This document shows, piece by piece, positions 37,162 to 46,244 of a DNA stretch of 64,000 bases (positions are counted from its first letter, which is position 1; each line of letters opens with the position of its first letter). The stretch comes from Desulfocicer sp963675955 (GTDB lineage Bacteria; Desulfobacterota; Desulfobacteria; Desulfobacterales; Desulfobacteraceae). The notes beneath the pieces are model-generated. The model did no database searches. It was given only the letters and a program-made list of their open reading frames with translations, and was not told the DNA's origin. The DNA is taken from the NCBI GenBank assembly GCA_963675955.2, contig CAXXVR010000002.1:1364001-1428000 (forward strand), written 5' to 3'. The position numbers and the translations under genes are program-made.

Positions 37162-37192
37162 CCGGGTGGCAGATATTATGACAACCACCCGG
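37162..37192. terminator. Hairpin after the DUF6178 gene
   Basis: CCGGGTGG at 37162-37169 pairs with CCACCCGG at 37185-37192. There is no T run, so termination is only possible, not certain. Confidence 0.35.
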
Positions 37193-37265
37193 TCTGGTCA
37201 CAGCATGGACCATTCGTCATATTTGCTGATTCCACCCCAAGGTGGCCGATGTTGTGACCAGGTCC
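37191..37265. repeat. Repeat family B, full copy 1
   Basis: GGTCTGGTCACAGCATGG at the left end is complementary, with few mismatches, to CCGATGTTGTGACCAGGTCC at the right end. The centre contains CCACCCCAAGGTGG. It lies between convergent genes. Confidence 0.75.
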
Positions 37266-37280
37266 CAGCCCACTGAAAAT

Positions 37281-38120
37281 TTAAAGGGTGAATTCCATGT
37301 TGCATGCCACACCCATGCAGACTGTCTTCCCCCCCTTGTCCTGGATTATTTGCCGGCAATGGTCCACGATATGGTCCATTTCCCCATCGGTTCTTTCCTG
37401 GTTGATGTGAAATAAGCCAAGTGTTTTCACACGGGCGTTAAGTGCAAGGTCCACCACATCGGTGTAGGCAGAATGCCCCCATCCTATCTTGCCGGGGTAT
37501 TCCCCCGGGGTGAATTCAGCGTCGTGGAAAACAAGATCTGCATCCTGGCAGAACTGTTCATAGGCCTTCTGGCCCTGACCGCCGGGATGGATATATCCAA
37601 GCTCGTTGTCGGTGAGAAATACAAATGATTTTCCATTTTCGGTAAATTTGTACCCCAGCCCACCACCAGGGTGGTTCAGGGCAATGGTGGAGATGTTTAA
37701 AGATCCGATGGAAAACTGGTTGGTCATATTACTTTTGTACTGGATGGTGGCCTCAAGATCCTTCATGGTGATGGGGAAAAAGGGGGGATGAATCAGACGC
37801 TTAAAAATTTCTTCAACGGTGGTATCGGCAAACAGACTGTTTTGAACCACCAGGGTGACATCTGTATTCTGCAGCGGTTTGAAAAAAGCAAAGCCTGAAA
37901 TATGATCCCAGTGGGCATGGGTGAGAAGAAGATAAAATTCCCGTTGACCGCTGCTGAACAGGTCAATTCCCAATTTTCGTATACCGGTACCTGCATCAAT
38001 GATGACATTTTCTCCGGATTTGGCAATTACCTGTATACAGGTGGTTTCGCCCCCGAATTTTTTGTATTCACTGCCAGCAACGGCGATGGACCCTCTGGAT
38101 CCCCAGCATTTAATCTTCAT
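37281..38120 (-). CDS. Metallo-beta-lactamase-fold hydrolase
   Basis: 279 residues. The zinc-binding THAHWDHISG (HxHxDH) is intact, VIIDAGTGIRKLG precedes it, later ligands are in FLTDNELGY, VFHDAEFTPGEYP and the C-terminal region. The N-terminal KCWGSRGSIAVAGSEYKKFGGETTC is characteristic of the subgroup that includes class II phosphodiesterase-like and response-regulator-linked hydrolases. The substrate is unknown, probably a phosphodiester. The start ATG 38120 has a weak AGGAAAAA before it. It is monocistronic and divergent from the acyl-CoA dehydrogenase gene. Confidence 0.88.
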   Translation of the reverse strand: MKIKCWGSRGSIAVAGSEYKKFGGETTCIQVIAKSGENVIIDAGTGIRKLGIDLFSSGQREFYLLLTHAHWDHISGFAFFKPLQNTDVTLVVQNSLFADTTVEEIFKRLIHPPFFPITMKDLEATIQYKSNMTNQFSIGSLNISTIALNHPGGGLGYKFTENGKSFVFLTDNELGYIHPGGQGQKAYEQFCQDADLVFHDAEFTPGEYPGKIGWGHSAYTDVVDLALNARVKTLGLFHINQERTDGEMDHIVDHCRQIIQDKGGKTVCMGVACNMEFTL

Positions 38121-38302
38121 GGGTTTTTCCTATTCAAAAATTGACGTCGCACCTTAATATCTGGCTACCACATCATAGTTTTATAGTCCATAAAAAAATG
38201 AATCAACCATATGTTGACATTCGCCTTTTCTTGGCTTAGGACATTACTATCTGGAGCGAAAAAAATAAACGAAAAAAATGTAAAAAAAGGGGGAATTCAC
38301 TT

Positions 38303-40150
38303 ATGGCGCAGTTGATTTCAGACCGAAGAGACATTGATTTTGTACTCCACGAACAGCTGGGGCTGGTTGAAGACGAACTGTTTGCTGAATTTAATAAGAA
38401 GACCGTGGATCTCATTGTATCCGAGGCAAGAAATCTTGCGGTGAAAGAAATTTTGCCCACACAGAAGCCCGGAGATGAAGAGGGGTGTGTGTTGGAAAAT
38501 GGAAAAGTTACTGTACCGGAATGCTTTCAGCGCGCCTGGAAGCTTTATTGTGAAGGTGAGTGGCTTGCCATGTGCGATGATCCCGATGTTGGGGGGCAGG
38601 GTATGCCAAAACTTGTGGGGATTGCTGCCAATGAATACCTGGTGGGTGCCAACCCCGCCTTCATGCTTTACAGCGGCATGACCCATGGGGCGGCTAAGCT
38701 GGTGGAAGAGTTCGGCACCGAAGAGCAGAAGGCCCTTTACATGGAAAAGATGTTTTCCGGCCAGTGGGGTGGCACCATGCTGCTCACCGAACCCGAAGCT
38801 GGTTCTGATGTTGGGGCACTGAACTCCACGGCCACCCTTAATGACGATGGGACCTACAGCATTAAGGGAACCAAGATTTTCATTTCTGCTGGGGAGCACA
38901 ACCTGGTGGAGAATATCATCCATCCAGTGCTGGCCCGCATTGAGGGTGCCCCTGAAGGTACCAAGGGGATTTCGCTTTTTCTGGTACCTAAATATTTCGT
39001 CAACCCCGATGGCAGTCTGGGAGATTTCAACAATATTGTCTGCACCGGCATTGAAGAAAAAATGGGCATCCACGGCAATGCCACCTGTACCCTTACCATG
39101 GGAGAAAAGGGTGAGTGCATTGGTACCCTTCTGGGCGAAGTCAACAAGGGTATGCCGGAAATGTTCCGGATGATGAATGAAGCCCGGGCCTTTGTGGGCC
39201 TCCAGGCCTTTGGTGTGGCCACGGCATCTTATATGTACGCCCTGGACTACGCACGCACTCGGGTTCAGGGAAGAAACATGGTTTCTGGCCGGGAACCCGG
39301 GGCAAAGAGCGTACCCATCATCCAGCACCCCGACGTGAGACGACAACTGTTGAATATGAAGGCTCTGGTGGATGGCATGAGAAGTCTTTTGTACTTCAAT
39401 GCCAAATGTGCTGATCTTAAAGCCACGGCCACCTCGGATGAAGATCGGGAAAAATACAGTGATCTCATTGAGGTGCTCACCCCCATTGTAAAGGGATATG
39501 GTACAGACAAGGCTCTTGAAGTCTGCAGTCATGGGGTACAAGTGTACGGTGGCTATGGTTACATTAAAGAGTTCCCCGTTGAACAGCTCATGCGAGATTC
39601 CAGAATCTTCATGATCTATGAGGGAACAAATGGTATCCAGGCCATGGATCTCCTGGGGCGAAAATTGTCCATGAAGAAGGGAAAATCCTTCGGGTACTTT
39701 GTTGATATGATGGCAGAAACCGTGGCTGAAGCCAAGGGCGTTGAAGGGGTTGAAGCCCTTGCGTTAAAAGTTGAATCCGCCATGGAAACATTTAAAACCA
39801 CTGCTGAAATTATCGGAAAACGTGCCCGGTCCAGTGAGGTTCTTAATGCCTATGCCTTTGCCCATCCTTTCCTGGAGGCCACTGGAGATCTCACCATGGC
39901 GTGGATGCTTTTATGGCGGGCATCCGTTGCGGCTCCCCGCCTGGCTAAAAAAGCAGGTGGTCTGGATGCCGATACCATTGCCGCCAAGGCTGAGAAAAAT
40001 AAAGACGTTGCCTATTATGCCGGACAGATCAAAACAGCCGCTTTTTTTATTAATACCCTGCTGCCCTCGGCCCTTGCAAAAATGAATGCCATTGTGGAAG
40101 GTGAAACTGCAGTTGAAGATATGCCGGAAGCATCCTTTGGTTCCAGATAA
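38303..40150 (+). CDS. Acyl-CoA dehydrogenase with extended C-terminal domain
   Basis: First step of beta-oxidation: FAD-dependent alpha,beta-dehydrogenation of acyl-CoA, delivering electrons to ETF. 615 residues, longer than the 380-residue classic enzyme, matching the subgroup with an extra C-terminal domain. LLTEPEAGSDVGAL lies at the FAD site, QVYGGYGYIKEFPVEQLMRD is the family signature, and catalytic Glu440 is in IYEGTNGIQAMDLLGRK. The start follows GGGGGAATTCACTT. A perfect -35 TTGACA at 38214 is followed by a poor -10, TAGGAC, so the promoter is uncertain. A strong terminator follows. It may work with fadNA at 11919. Confidence 0.94.
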   Translation: MAQLISDRRDIDFVLHEQLGLVEDELFAEFNKKTVDLIVSEARNLAVKEILPTQKPGDEEGCVLENGKVTVPECFQRAWKLYCEGEWLAMCDDPDVGGQGMPKLVGIAANEYLVGANPAFMLYSGMTHGAAKLVEEFGTEEQKALYMEKMFSGQWGGTMLLTEPEAGSDVGALNSTATLNDDGTYSIKGTKIFISAGEHNLVENIIHPVLARIEGAPEGTKGISLFLVPKYFVNPDGSLGDFNNIVCTGIEEKMGIHGNATCTLTMGEKGECIGTLLGEVNKGMPEMFRMMNEARAFVGLQAFGVATASYMYALDYARTRVQGRNMVSGREPGAKSVPIIQHPDVRRQLLNMKALVDGMRSLLYFNAKCADLKATATSDEDREKYSDLIEVLTPIVKGYGTDKALEVCSHGVQVYGGYGYIKEFPVEQLMRDSRIFMIYEGTNGIQAMDLLGRKLSMKKGKSFGYFVDMMAETVAEAKGVEGVEALALKVESAMETFKTTAEIIGKRARSSEVLNAYAFAHPFLEATGDLTMAWMLLWRASVAAPRLAKKAGGLDADTIAAKAEKNKDVAYYAGQIKTAAFFINTLLPSALAKMNAIVEGETAVEDMPEASFGSR

Positions 40151-40181
40151 CCGGATATTTTTTTAAATTAAATTACAGTTG

Positions 40182-40218
40182 CCGACCATTTCCATACCGG
40201 GAATGGTCGGTTTTTTTT
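40182..40218 (+). terminator. Intrinsic terminator after acyl-CoA dehydrogenase
   Basis: CCGACCATT (40182-40190) pairs with AATGGTCGG (40202-40210), followed by eight T. A textbook rho-independent terminator. Confidence 0.93.
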
Positions 40219-40394
40219 GGGGGGTAGCCGTAACATTGCCCGTCTGCCTGATGTTGTGACGATCTCTCTTTTTTTAAATGAATGCGCTGGACAAAGGGTC
40301 ACAAAAATTGTAGGTATGTGTATGAACAACCAAAGGCAACGGTTTCCAGATGGGATAATATCGGATTAATTTTGTTGACATAATGAGGTGTTGT

Positions 40395-41012
40395 ATGAAA
40401 ATTACGGATTCAAAAGTGGTGCAGTCCGGAGAAAAAGCCTTTTTGAATGCTGTCAAGGACCATCTTGACTGGAATCTTATTCGTGAGGTGGTGACAAAGA
40501 AAATGAGGCAGTGTGCCATTGAGCCAAAAGGAGGAGAGCTGGTTCTGCATGACAACAGAATAGCTTTCAGAATGGATCTCCATTGTGCCATGGATGTGAG
40601 CATCACCTTTGATCGTAACGGTACCCTTGTCTCCGATGAGGAGTCCCTGGCAGGAATGTCCAAGACAGAAACGGCATTCGTTGATCCCGGTAAGGCGCAG
40701 GCGTCTGCATCTGCTGCGGTTGTCGACGTTGAAAAAACAAAAGATAAGACATCTGATCTTACTGGCAATCCTCCTGTTGTGGAAACCCTTGTTAACACCG
40801 ATGATGGCGATGATGAAGATGTCCTGGAGTTAAACGATCTTCTTGATGAATTTCAGCCGGACCAAAAGACCTCTGCATCACTTCCTAAAAAAGATGACGA
40901 TGATGATGTGGATCTGGAGACCCTGTTTTTCAAGGATAAACCGGATGATAATGATGACGAGTTCGATGCCATTGCGGAAGAGGGAAGTGCCTTCTGGGAG
41001 GATAAAAAATAA
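40395..41012 (+). CDS. Uncharacterised acidic protein
   Basis: 205 residues. The first ~85 form a compact mixed alpha/beta region (KITDSKVVQSG, DWNLIREVVTKKM, FRMDLHCAMDVSITFD). The rest is a low-complexity acidic tail with runs of aspartate (TDDGDDEDVLE, KKDDDDDVDLE, DDNDDEFDAI), probably disordered. I recognise no family. The start ATG 40395 follows GAGGTG; an earlier in-frame ATG at 40383 is possible. An Hpt-domain gene follows 76 bases later, which hints at a signalling role, but nothing in the sequence proves it. Confidence 0.7.
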   Translation: MKITDSKVVQSGEKAFLNAVKDHLDWNLIREVVTKKMRQCAIEPKGGELVLHDNRIAFRMDLHCAMDVSITFDRNGTLVSDEESLAGMSKTETAFVDPGKAQASASAAVVDVEKTKDKTSDLTGNPPVVETLVNTDDGDDEDVLELNDLLDEFQPDQKTSASLPKKDDDDDVDLETLFFKDKPDDNDDEFDAIAEEGSAFWEDKK

Positions 41013-41088
41013 TTTATCGCATATATTCCACCAATACCCCATTTTTTCGGGTTCGACGCTTAATCAGAGATGGATGGAGACTCTTTTT

Positions 41089-41451
41089 ATGACGGATGTG
41101 CCGAATGGCTCCTATGCCGGAATTGACATGGTTAAACTCATGGAAATCATGGATAACGACATGGAACTTATTCATGATTGTTTTACCGATTTCATTGAGA
41201 CATGGCCGGAATTTGTTAAAGCCATATCCTCTGCGGCGCAGGCCGGTGATGCAAAGGCGCTTTGTGATGCTGCCCACAGCTTTAAGGGCAGCCTGCAATA
41301 TCTGGCGGCAATTCCTGCAGAGGCAATTGTACTGCGCCTTGAAGCCAGCGGCAGATCTGGTGATCTGTCCGATATTTCATCGGACCTTAAATCCCTTGAA
41401 ATGGAATGTCGTGCCCTGGAAAGTTATATGGCTTCACAGTTGCCCGGCTGA
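41089..41451 (+). CDS. Histidine phosphotransfer (Hpt) domain protein
   Basis: 120 residues, a single four-helix Hpt domain. The phosphorylatable His63 is in AAHSFKGSLQYLAA, matching the AHxLKGS pattern. Upstream, LMEIMDNDMELIHDCFTDF is typical of the first Hpt helices. It would relay phosphate between a hybrid sensor kinase and a response regulator encoded elsewhere. ATG 41089 is preferred because GGAG lies 9 bases upstream; ATG 41074 would add 5 residues. Confidence 0.85.
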   Translation: MTDVPNGSYAGIDMVKLMEIMDNDMELIHDCFTDFIETWPEFVKAISSAAQAGDAKALCDAAHSFKGSLQYLAAIPAEAIVLRLEASGRSGDLSDISSDLKSLEMECRALESYMASQLPG

Positions 41452-41537
41452 GTAAAAGATAACTTGTTTTGATTTTTGTGTGAAACTCCACTGGGAAAAT
41501 TTTCAGCGCCTTTTACGGCGTGATTGAGTTGTAAATT

Positions 41538-42533
41538 ATGACAAAAAATAGTGTGCGTGCATTGGGTCTGTCAAGTGGCGGGCTTGACAGTATCCTTGCG
41601 GCCCTGGTTTTGAGGAACCAGGGGATTAATGTAACCTGGATAACCTTTAAAACTCCTTTTTTCTCTCCAGATGCGGCCCTTCTGGCAGCCGGACAGAACG
41701 ATATCCCCATCCGTGTGGAAGACATTACAGACATTTACATGGAAATGCTGAAAAATCCTCCGGCAGGCTATGGTAAAAACATGAACCCCTGCATGGATTG
41801 TCATACATTGATGTTTGCCCAGGCGGGTGAAATCATGGAACGGGAAGGATTTGATTTCCTGTTCAGCGGTGAGGTGGCGGGGCAGCGCCCCATGTCCCAG
41901 ACCAAGAATTCCATGAATTATGTGGCAAAAAACTCCGGGTTTAAAGGGCATATCCTCCGCCCGTTGAGTGCCCGGCTTTTCCCTGAAACCCCCATGGAGC
42001 AGCAGGGCCTGGTGGACCGGGAAAAACTGCTGGATATATCCGGGCGCTCCAGAAAGGTGCAGATTGCCCTTGCAAAGGAGATGGGGGTAAGCCAATATCC
42101 GGCACCGGCCGGGGGATGCCTGCTCACGGACAAGGGCTTTTCCAAGAGACTCCGGGATCTTTTGTATGTGCAGAAAATTTATGATACCCGGGAACTTTAT
42201 ATGCTCAGCCATGGTCGTCACATACGCCTGGCCCCGGATACCCGTATTGTGGTGGGTAGAACCAAGGCCGAAAATCAGGCGCTTTTTGATCTGTACAATC
42301 CCCGGAAAGATATCCGGTTGCGTCACGCCGTTTTGCCGGGTCCTCTGGTGATCATGCCCGGTGGTGGCCATGAAAATATGGTACGTCTGGCCGCCTCCAT
42401 ATGTGCCGGATATACCAAGGCAGATCCTGATAAACCCACCCAGGTAATGGTCCGGTCTCCCCAAGAAAAAGAGACCCTCACAGTGCCGGTACTGAAACCG
42501 GCTGCATTGAAGGATCTCATTTCTTATCTTTAG
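41538..42533 (+). CDS. PP-loop ATP pyrophosphatase, MnmA/ThiI-like tRNA thiolation protein
   Basis: 331 residues. The PP-loop motif is LSSGGLDSILA at residues 10-20 (SGGxDS), which adenylates a substrate with ATP. CMDCHTLMF and GGCLLTDKGFSKR supply conserved cysteines, as in thiolation enzymes. SGEVAGQRPMSQTKNSM is typical of this MnmA-like subgroup, which is common in anaerobes and lacks the MnmA C-terminal domain. It probably thiolates tRNA; the position is unknown. There is no clear Shine-Dalgarno before ATG 41538. Its neighbour rlmN, another RNA-modifying gene, is convergent. Confidence 0.8.
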   Translation: MTKNSVRALGLSSGGLDSILAALVLRNQGINVTWITFKTPFFSPDAALLAAGQNDIPIRVEDITDIYMEMLKNPPAGYGKNMNPCMDCHTLMFAQAGEIMEREGFDFLFSGEVAGQRPMSQTKNSMNYVAKNSGFKGHILRPLSARLFPETPMEQQGLVDREKLLDISGRSRKVQIALAKEMGVSQYPAPAGGCLLTDKGFSKRLRDLLYVQKIYDTRELYMLSHGRHIRLAPDTRIVVGRTKAENQALFDLYNPRKDIRLRHAVLPGPLVIMPGGGHENMVRLAASICAGYTKADPDKPTQVMVRSPQEKETLTVPVLKPAALKDLISYL

Positions 42534-42598
42534 GATCGCATTTCAGGAGCAATGTCATTGTCAATTTCCATTTTGTGAATATTAGGGTTGGTTCTGTA

Positions 42599-42705
42599 AA
42601 TGTTTGGCCAGTGCCCCATATTCGTTTAGTTGTGACCGCGTAGCATACTATTGCTATGTGAGCAGGCCCAAATGAGTGAAGATGGAGTGCTGGCCGAATA
42701 TTTAC
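42599..42705 (-). repeat. Dispersed palindromic repeat family A, copy 3 (inverted)
   Basis: Reads on the plus strand AATGTTTGGCCAGTGCCCCATATTC, then GCGTAGCATACTATTGCTATGTGAGCAGG, and ends CCGAATATTTAC: the reverse complement of copy 2 in order and sequence. Its right end covers the rlmN stop codon. Confidence 0.85.
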
Positions 42706-43739
42706 CCCATTTTAGCCTTGAGCTGCCCACAGGCAGCGGAAATGTCATCCCCCTTGCTTTTCCGGACAATGGCGGTGACCTGTCGATCCAGAAGGATCTG
42801 CATGAATCGGCTCACATCTCCAGGTGTGGGGCGCTGAAACCGGCTTTTTTCATGGGGATTAAAGGGAATCAGGTTCACCTTGGCCTTGATGGGGGCCAGC
42901 AGGCGTACCAGACGATGTGCGTCTTCATCGGTGTCATTGATCCCCTTTATCAGGATATATTCAAAGGTGATTTTATTCCGAGGTTTCATATGATAATTGC
43001 GGCAGGCCGCCAGCAGTTCCGCCATGGGATATCTGCGGTTCACCGGCATCAGTTCTGTTCGGGTTGCATCTTCGGTGGCGTTGAGGGAGACGGCCAGGTT
43101 GGCTTCGGTGTCCCGCCCCAGTCGAAGAATTTCCGGGACCAGGCCGCAGGTGGAAACCGTGACCCGGCGGGGGGAAAATTTTAATCCGTAATCACTGTCC
43201 GTGATGATGGAAAGCGCCTTGATTACGGCATCATAATTGTCCAGGGGTTCTCCCATGCCCATGAAGACAATGTTGGAAAGCGGGATATCTTCATGTTTTT
43301 TTTTCAGGTACTGTCTGGCATCCCGCACCTGGGAGACGATTTCCGCGCAGGTAAGGTTTCTTTGAAATCCACCCTTGGCCGTGAGACAGAATCTGCATGC
43401 CTGTCGGCATCCAGCCTGGGAGGAGATGCACAGGGTGTAATGATCTTTCTGGGGGATGAGCACCGCCTCGATGTATTTTCCATCGGTGAGCCGAAACAGC
43501 AGTTTTTCTGTGCCGTCCGCTGAGACTTCGGTGCGTTCAATGTCAAGACGTGGAATGGTAAACTGGGTCTCAAGGCGTTGCCTTAAGTTCTTGGCAAGGT
43601 CGGTCATTTCTTCAAAAGAATCTGCCTGGCGCAGATAAGTCCATTTAAATATCTGGCCTGCCCGGAAGGATCTCATGCCCTGATCTGTAAACCATTTCTC
43701 CAGGTCGGCGCGGCTGTAATTTTTTATGTCTTCCATCAT
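42702..43739 (-). CDS. rlmN: 23S rRNA/tRNA adenine-C2 methyltransferase
   Basis: Radical SAM enzyme that methylates A2503 of 23S rRNA and A37 of some tRNAs. The cluster motif is CRQACRFC (CxxxCxxC), preceded by LCISSQAGC; FMGMGEPLDNYD is the SAM/GGE-like region. The methylated catalytic cysteine is in SAACGQL near the C-terminus, and VSTCGLVP and LAVSLNA are typical. 345 residues from ATG 43739 (MMEDIKNY) fits the family; an in-frame ATG at 43802 would add 21 residues. The stop codon lies at the edge of repeat A copy 3, so the last residues may be shaped by the repeat. Confidence 0.94.
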   Translation of the reverse strand: MMEDIKNYSRADLEKWFTDQGMRSFRAGQIFKWTYLRQADSFEEMTDLAKNLRQRLETQFTIPRLDIERTEVSADGTEKLLFRLTDGKYIEAVLIPQKDHYTLCISSQAGCRQACRFCLTAKGGFQRNLTCAEIVSQVRDARQYLKKKHEDIPLSNIVFMGMGEPLDNYDAVIKALSIITDSDYGLKFSPRRVTVSTCGLVPEILRLGRDTEANLAVSLNATEDATRTELMPVNRRYPMAELLAACRNYHMKPRNKITFEYILIKGINDTDEDAHRLVRLLAPIKAKVNLIPFNPHEKSRFQRPTPGDVSRFMQILLDRQVTAIVRKSKGDDISAACGQLKAKMG

Positions 43740-43850
43740 ATTATACGTGGTTCCTTTGCATTCATGTGTACTTGTTTTTCCTTGACTTATCACGGGATTC
43801 ATATTAAATTCAAGAATTTTTAATCAATGCCAGAGGTGTGACTTTATTTC

Positions 43851-45176
43851 ATGTTTGACAACTTAAGTGACAAGTTAAATTCAGCATTCAAGAAACTGCG
43901 AGGCCGTGGGACCCTGACGGAGAAGAATATTGAAGAGGGATTAAAGCAGGTTCGCATGGCGCTTCTTGAGGCAGACGTTAATTACAGGGTTGCAAAAAAA
44001 GTTATATCCGATATAAAAGAGAGGGCCTTGGGTCAAGAGGTTATGGATAGCCTCAGTCCCGGACAGCAGGTTATTAAAATTGTGTTTGATGAGTTTACCC
44101 GGATGATGGGTGATTCTCACAAAGGACTCAATCTTGAGGGGCGCTCCCCTTCTGCTGTCATGCTTGTGGGCCTGCAGGGGTCGGGTAAGACTACCACCGC
44201 AGGTAAGCTGGGCCTTTATTTGAGAAAAAAGGGAAAGAAACCTTTCCTGGTGCCCGTGGATGTGTACAGACCCGCCGCCATTGACCAATTGAAAAAAATT
44301 GGAAAACAGCTGGATCTGCCCGTGTTTCCATCAACCACGGACATGGTGCCCCTTGCCATCTGTGAACAGGCGGTTGCCATGGGCAGGGAAAAAGGATATG
44401 ATACGCTGATCCTGGATACCGCTGGCAGACTTCATGTGGATGAAGCGCTCATGGCGGAACTTCAGGTTATAAAAAAAGGGGTTCATCCGTCGGAAATCCT
44501 GTTGGTGGCCGATGCCATGACCGGTCAGGATGCGGTGAATATTGCCGGCTCCTTTGATAAGACAGTGGGGCTTGACGGGGTCGTTCTGACCAAGATGGAT
44601 GGAGATGCCAGGGGCGGTGCGGCCCTTTCCATCAAGGCGGTTACGGGAAAACCCTTGAAGTTCATCGGTGTGGGGGAAAAGTCAACGGACCTTGAACCTT
44701 TTCATCCTGAACGTATGGCTTCCCGGATTCTGGGCATGGGAGATACCCTTTCTTTTATTGAAAAGGCCCAGGAAGCGGTGGATGTCAAGGCGGCTGAAGC
44801 CCTTGAAAAGAAACTGAAAAAAAATCAGTTTACCCTGGAAGATTTCCGGGATCAGATGGCCTCCGTTAAGAAAATGGGTTCCATCAAAGATCTCATCGGG
44901 ATGCTGCCAGGGATTAACAGCAAGCAGCTCAAGGATATGAACATTGATGAACGCGAGTTTGTGCGGATTGAGGCAATTATCAATTCCATGACCCCGGATG
45001 AGCGTAGAAATCATGGAATTATCAAAAGCAGCAGAAAAAAAAGGATAGCAAAGGGAAGCGGTGTTACTGTGCAGGATGTTAACAAGCTTCTAAAAAGTTA
45101 CACTCAGACAATGAAAATGGTGAAGAAGTTTAATAAAGGCGGCATGCGATCATTGAAGGGCATGTTGCCGTTTTAA
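43851..45176 (+). CDS. ffh: Signal recognition particle protein Ffh
   Basis: SRP GTPase that binds 4.5S RNA and nascent signal sequences and docks on FtsY. 441 residues. The N domain is about 1-90; the G domain has GLQGSGKTTTAGKLG (P-loop), VPVDVYRPAAI, LDTAGRLHVDE and TKMDGDARGGAA. The methionine-rich M domain (MLPGINSKQLKDM, MKMVKKFNKGGMRSLKGML) ends the protein. It opens the conserved translation/RNA-modification operon that runs to rsmI. AGAGGTG lies 11 bases before ATG. Confidence 0.97.
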   Translation: MFDNLSDKLNSAFKKLRGRGTLTEKNIEEGLKQVRMALLEADVNYRVAKKVISDIKERALGQEVMDSLSPGQQVIKIVFDEFTRMMGDSHKGLNLEGRSPSAVMLVGLQGSGKTTTAGKLGLYLRKKGKKPFLVPVDVYRPAAIDQLKKIGKQLDLPVFPSTTDMVPLAICEQAVAMGREKGYDTLILDTAGRLHVDEALMAELQVIKKGVHPSEILLVADAMTGQDAVNIAGSFDKTVGLDGVVLTKMDGDARGGAALSIKAVTGKPLKFIGVGEKSTDLEPFHPERMASRILGMGDTLSFIEKAQEAVDVKAAEALEKKLKKNQFTLEDFRDQMASVKKMGSIKDLIGMLPGINSKQLKDMNIDEREFVRIEAIINSMTPDERRNHGIIKSSRKKRIAKGSGVTVQDVNKLLKSYTQTMKMVKKFNKGGMRSLKGMLPF

Positions 45177-45191
45177 GGAGAAAAGAAAGAT

Positions 45192-45446
45192 ATGTCGGTA
45201 AAGATCAGATTGGCAAGGCGCGGTGCAAAAAAGAAGCCTTTTTACAGAATTGTGGCAGCAGATTCAGAGTTCCCCAGAGATGGCAGATTCCTTGAGACCC
45301 TGGGAACCTATGATCCCATGGTGGACCCCGCTGTTGTGACATTGAAAGAAGATAGAATCAAATACTGGATGGGTGAAGGTGCACGGCCGACAACCACCGT
45401 AAAAAGCCTGCTTAAAAAACAGGGTTTTGGTTCCAATCCTGCCTGA
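45192..45446 (+). CDS. rpsP: 30S ribosomal protein S16
   Basis: 84 residues starting MSVKIRLARRGAKKKPFYRIV, the invariant S16 beginning, followed by YDPMVDP. An early-binding small-subunit protein. AAGGAG precedes the ATG, 15 bases after ffh; same operon. Confidence 0.97.
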   Translation: MSVKIRLARRGAKKKPFYRIVAADSEFPRDGRFLETLGTYDPMVDPAVVTLKEDRIKYWMGEGARPTTTVKSLLKKQGFGSNPA

Positions 45447-45500
45447 TAAGTTGTGTGAATCATCCAAATTCTCAACACCCCAATAGAAGGAGATGGATTT

Positions 45501-45731
45501 ATGAAGGATCTGATTGAATACATTGCAAAGGCGCTGGTTGATAATCCTGAGGCGGTAGAGGTTTCTGAAGTTGAGGGGACTAAGACATCAGTACTGGAAT
45601 TGAAGGTGGCAAAAGAGGATTTGGGAAAAGTGATTGGGAAACAGGGCAGATCTGCCCGGGCCATGAGAACGATTTTAAGTGCAGCATCGGCAAAGTTGAA
45701 AAAACGAACCGTGCTGGAGATTGTGGAATAA
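45501..45731 (+). CDS. khpA: KH-domain RNA-binding protein (YlqC/KhpA family)
   Basis: 76 residues with one KH domain: VIGKQGRSARAMRTIL contains the GxxG RNA-binding loop. KhpA-type proteins bind RNA, often with KhpB, and act in ribosome maturation and cell size control. Position between rpsP and rimM is conserved across many bacteria. AGAAGGAG lies before the ATG. Confidence 0.93.
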   Translation: MKDLIEYIAKALVDNPEAVEVSEVEGTKTSVLELKVAKEDLGKVIGKQGRSARAMRTILSAASAKLKKRTVLEIVE

Positions 45732-45735
45732 GTAA

Positions 45736-46242
45736 ATGGATTCATCTGTTCTGCTGACCATGGGGTATATCTCGGGCGTTCACGGTTTAAAGGGATTTGT
45801 CAAGGTGAAATCCCATGCAGACTCCACGGCACCCTTTGAACCCGGTTCCAGCCTGTTTATACGTCCCCCGGAAGGTCAGGGGCAGTGGTACACGGTCACC
45901 CGAACATCCCCCCACAAAAAAGGGTTGCTGGTGATGCTTGAAGGTGTGGACGTCAATGTGGCAGAAACCCTTGTGGGGAATGAAATCCTTATTTCAGGGG
46001 ACGCACTGCCGGACCTGGAACCGGATACATACTATTGGAAAGATCTGGTGGGCATGACGGTGACCGATATTCATCAGGGTATTCTGGGTACCATTGATCA
46101 TGTGATGCCCACGGGAAGCAATGATGTGTTTGTGGTAACAGGTGGCAAAAGAGAGGTGCTGGTTCCTCATATTGCAAATGTGGTACTAAGTGTTGATCTT
46201 GAGACCCGTACCATCCGCATTGATCTGCCGGAAGGCCTGTAA
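45736..46242 (+). CDS. rimM: Ribosome maturation factor RimM
   Basis: 168 residues. Assists 30S head assembly by binding S19. GYISGVHGLKGFVKVKSHAD is the N-terminal RimM motif; YYWKDLVGMTVTD opens the C-terminal PRC-barrel domain and VLVPHIANVVLSVDLETRTI closes it. It starts 4 bases after the KH gene and is followed by trmD within 2 bases. Confidence 0.96.
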   Translation: MDSSVLLTMGYISGVHGLKGFVKVKSHADSTAPFEPGSSLFIRPPEGQGQWYTVTRTSPHKKGLLVMLEGVDVNVAETLVGNEILISGDALPDLEPDTYYWKDLVGMTVTDIHQGILGTIDHVMPTGSNDVFVVTGGKREVLVPHIANVVLSVDLETRTIRIDLPEGL

Positions 46243-46244
46243 GC

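Noticed and set aside
38318..39541. Minus-strand frame of 407 residues inside the acyl-CoA dehydrogenase gene
   Set aside because: It is antisense to a certain enzyme gene, with His/Gly-rich shadow composition and no ribosome site.
41571..42464. Minus-strand frame of 297 residues over the PP-loop gene
   Set aside because: It is antisense to a gene with intact SGGxDS and cysteine motifs.
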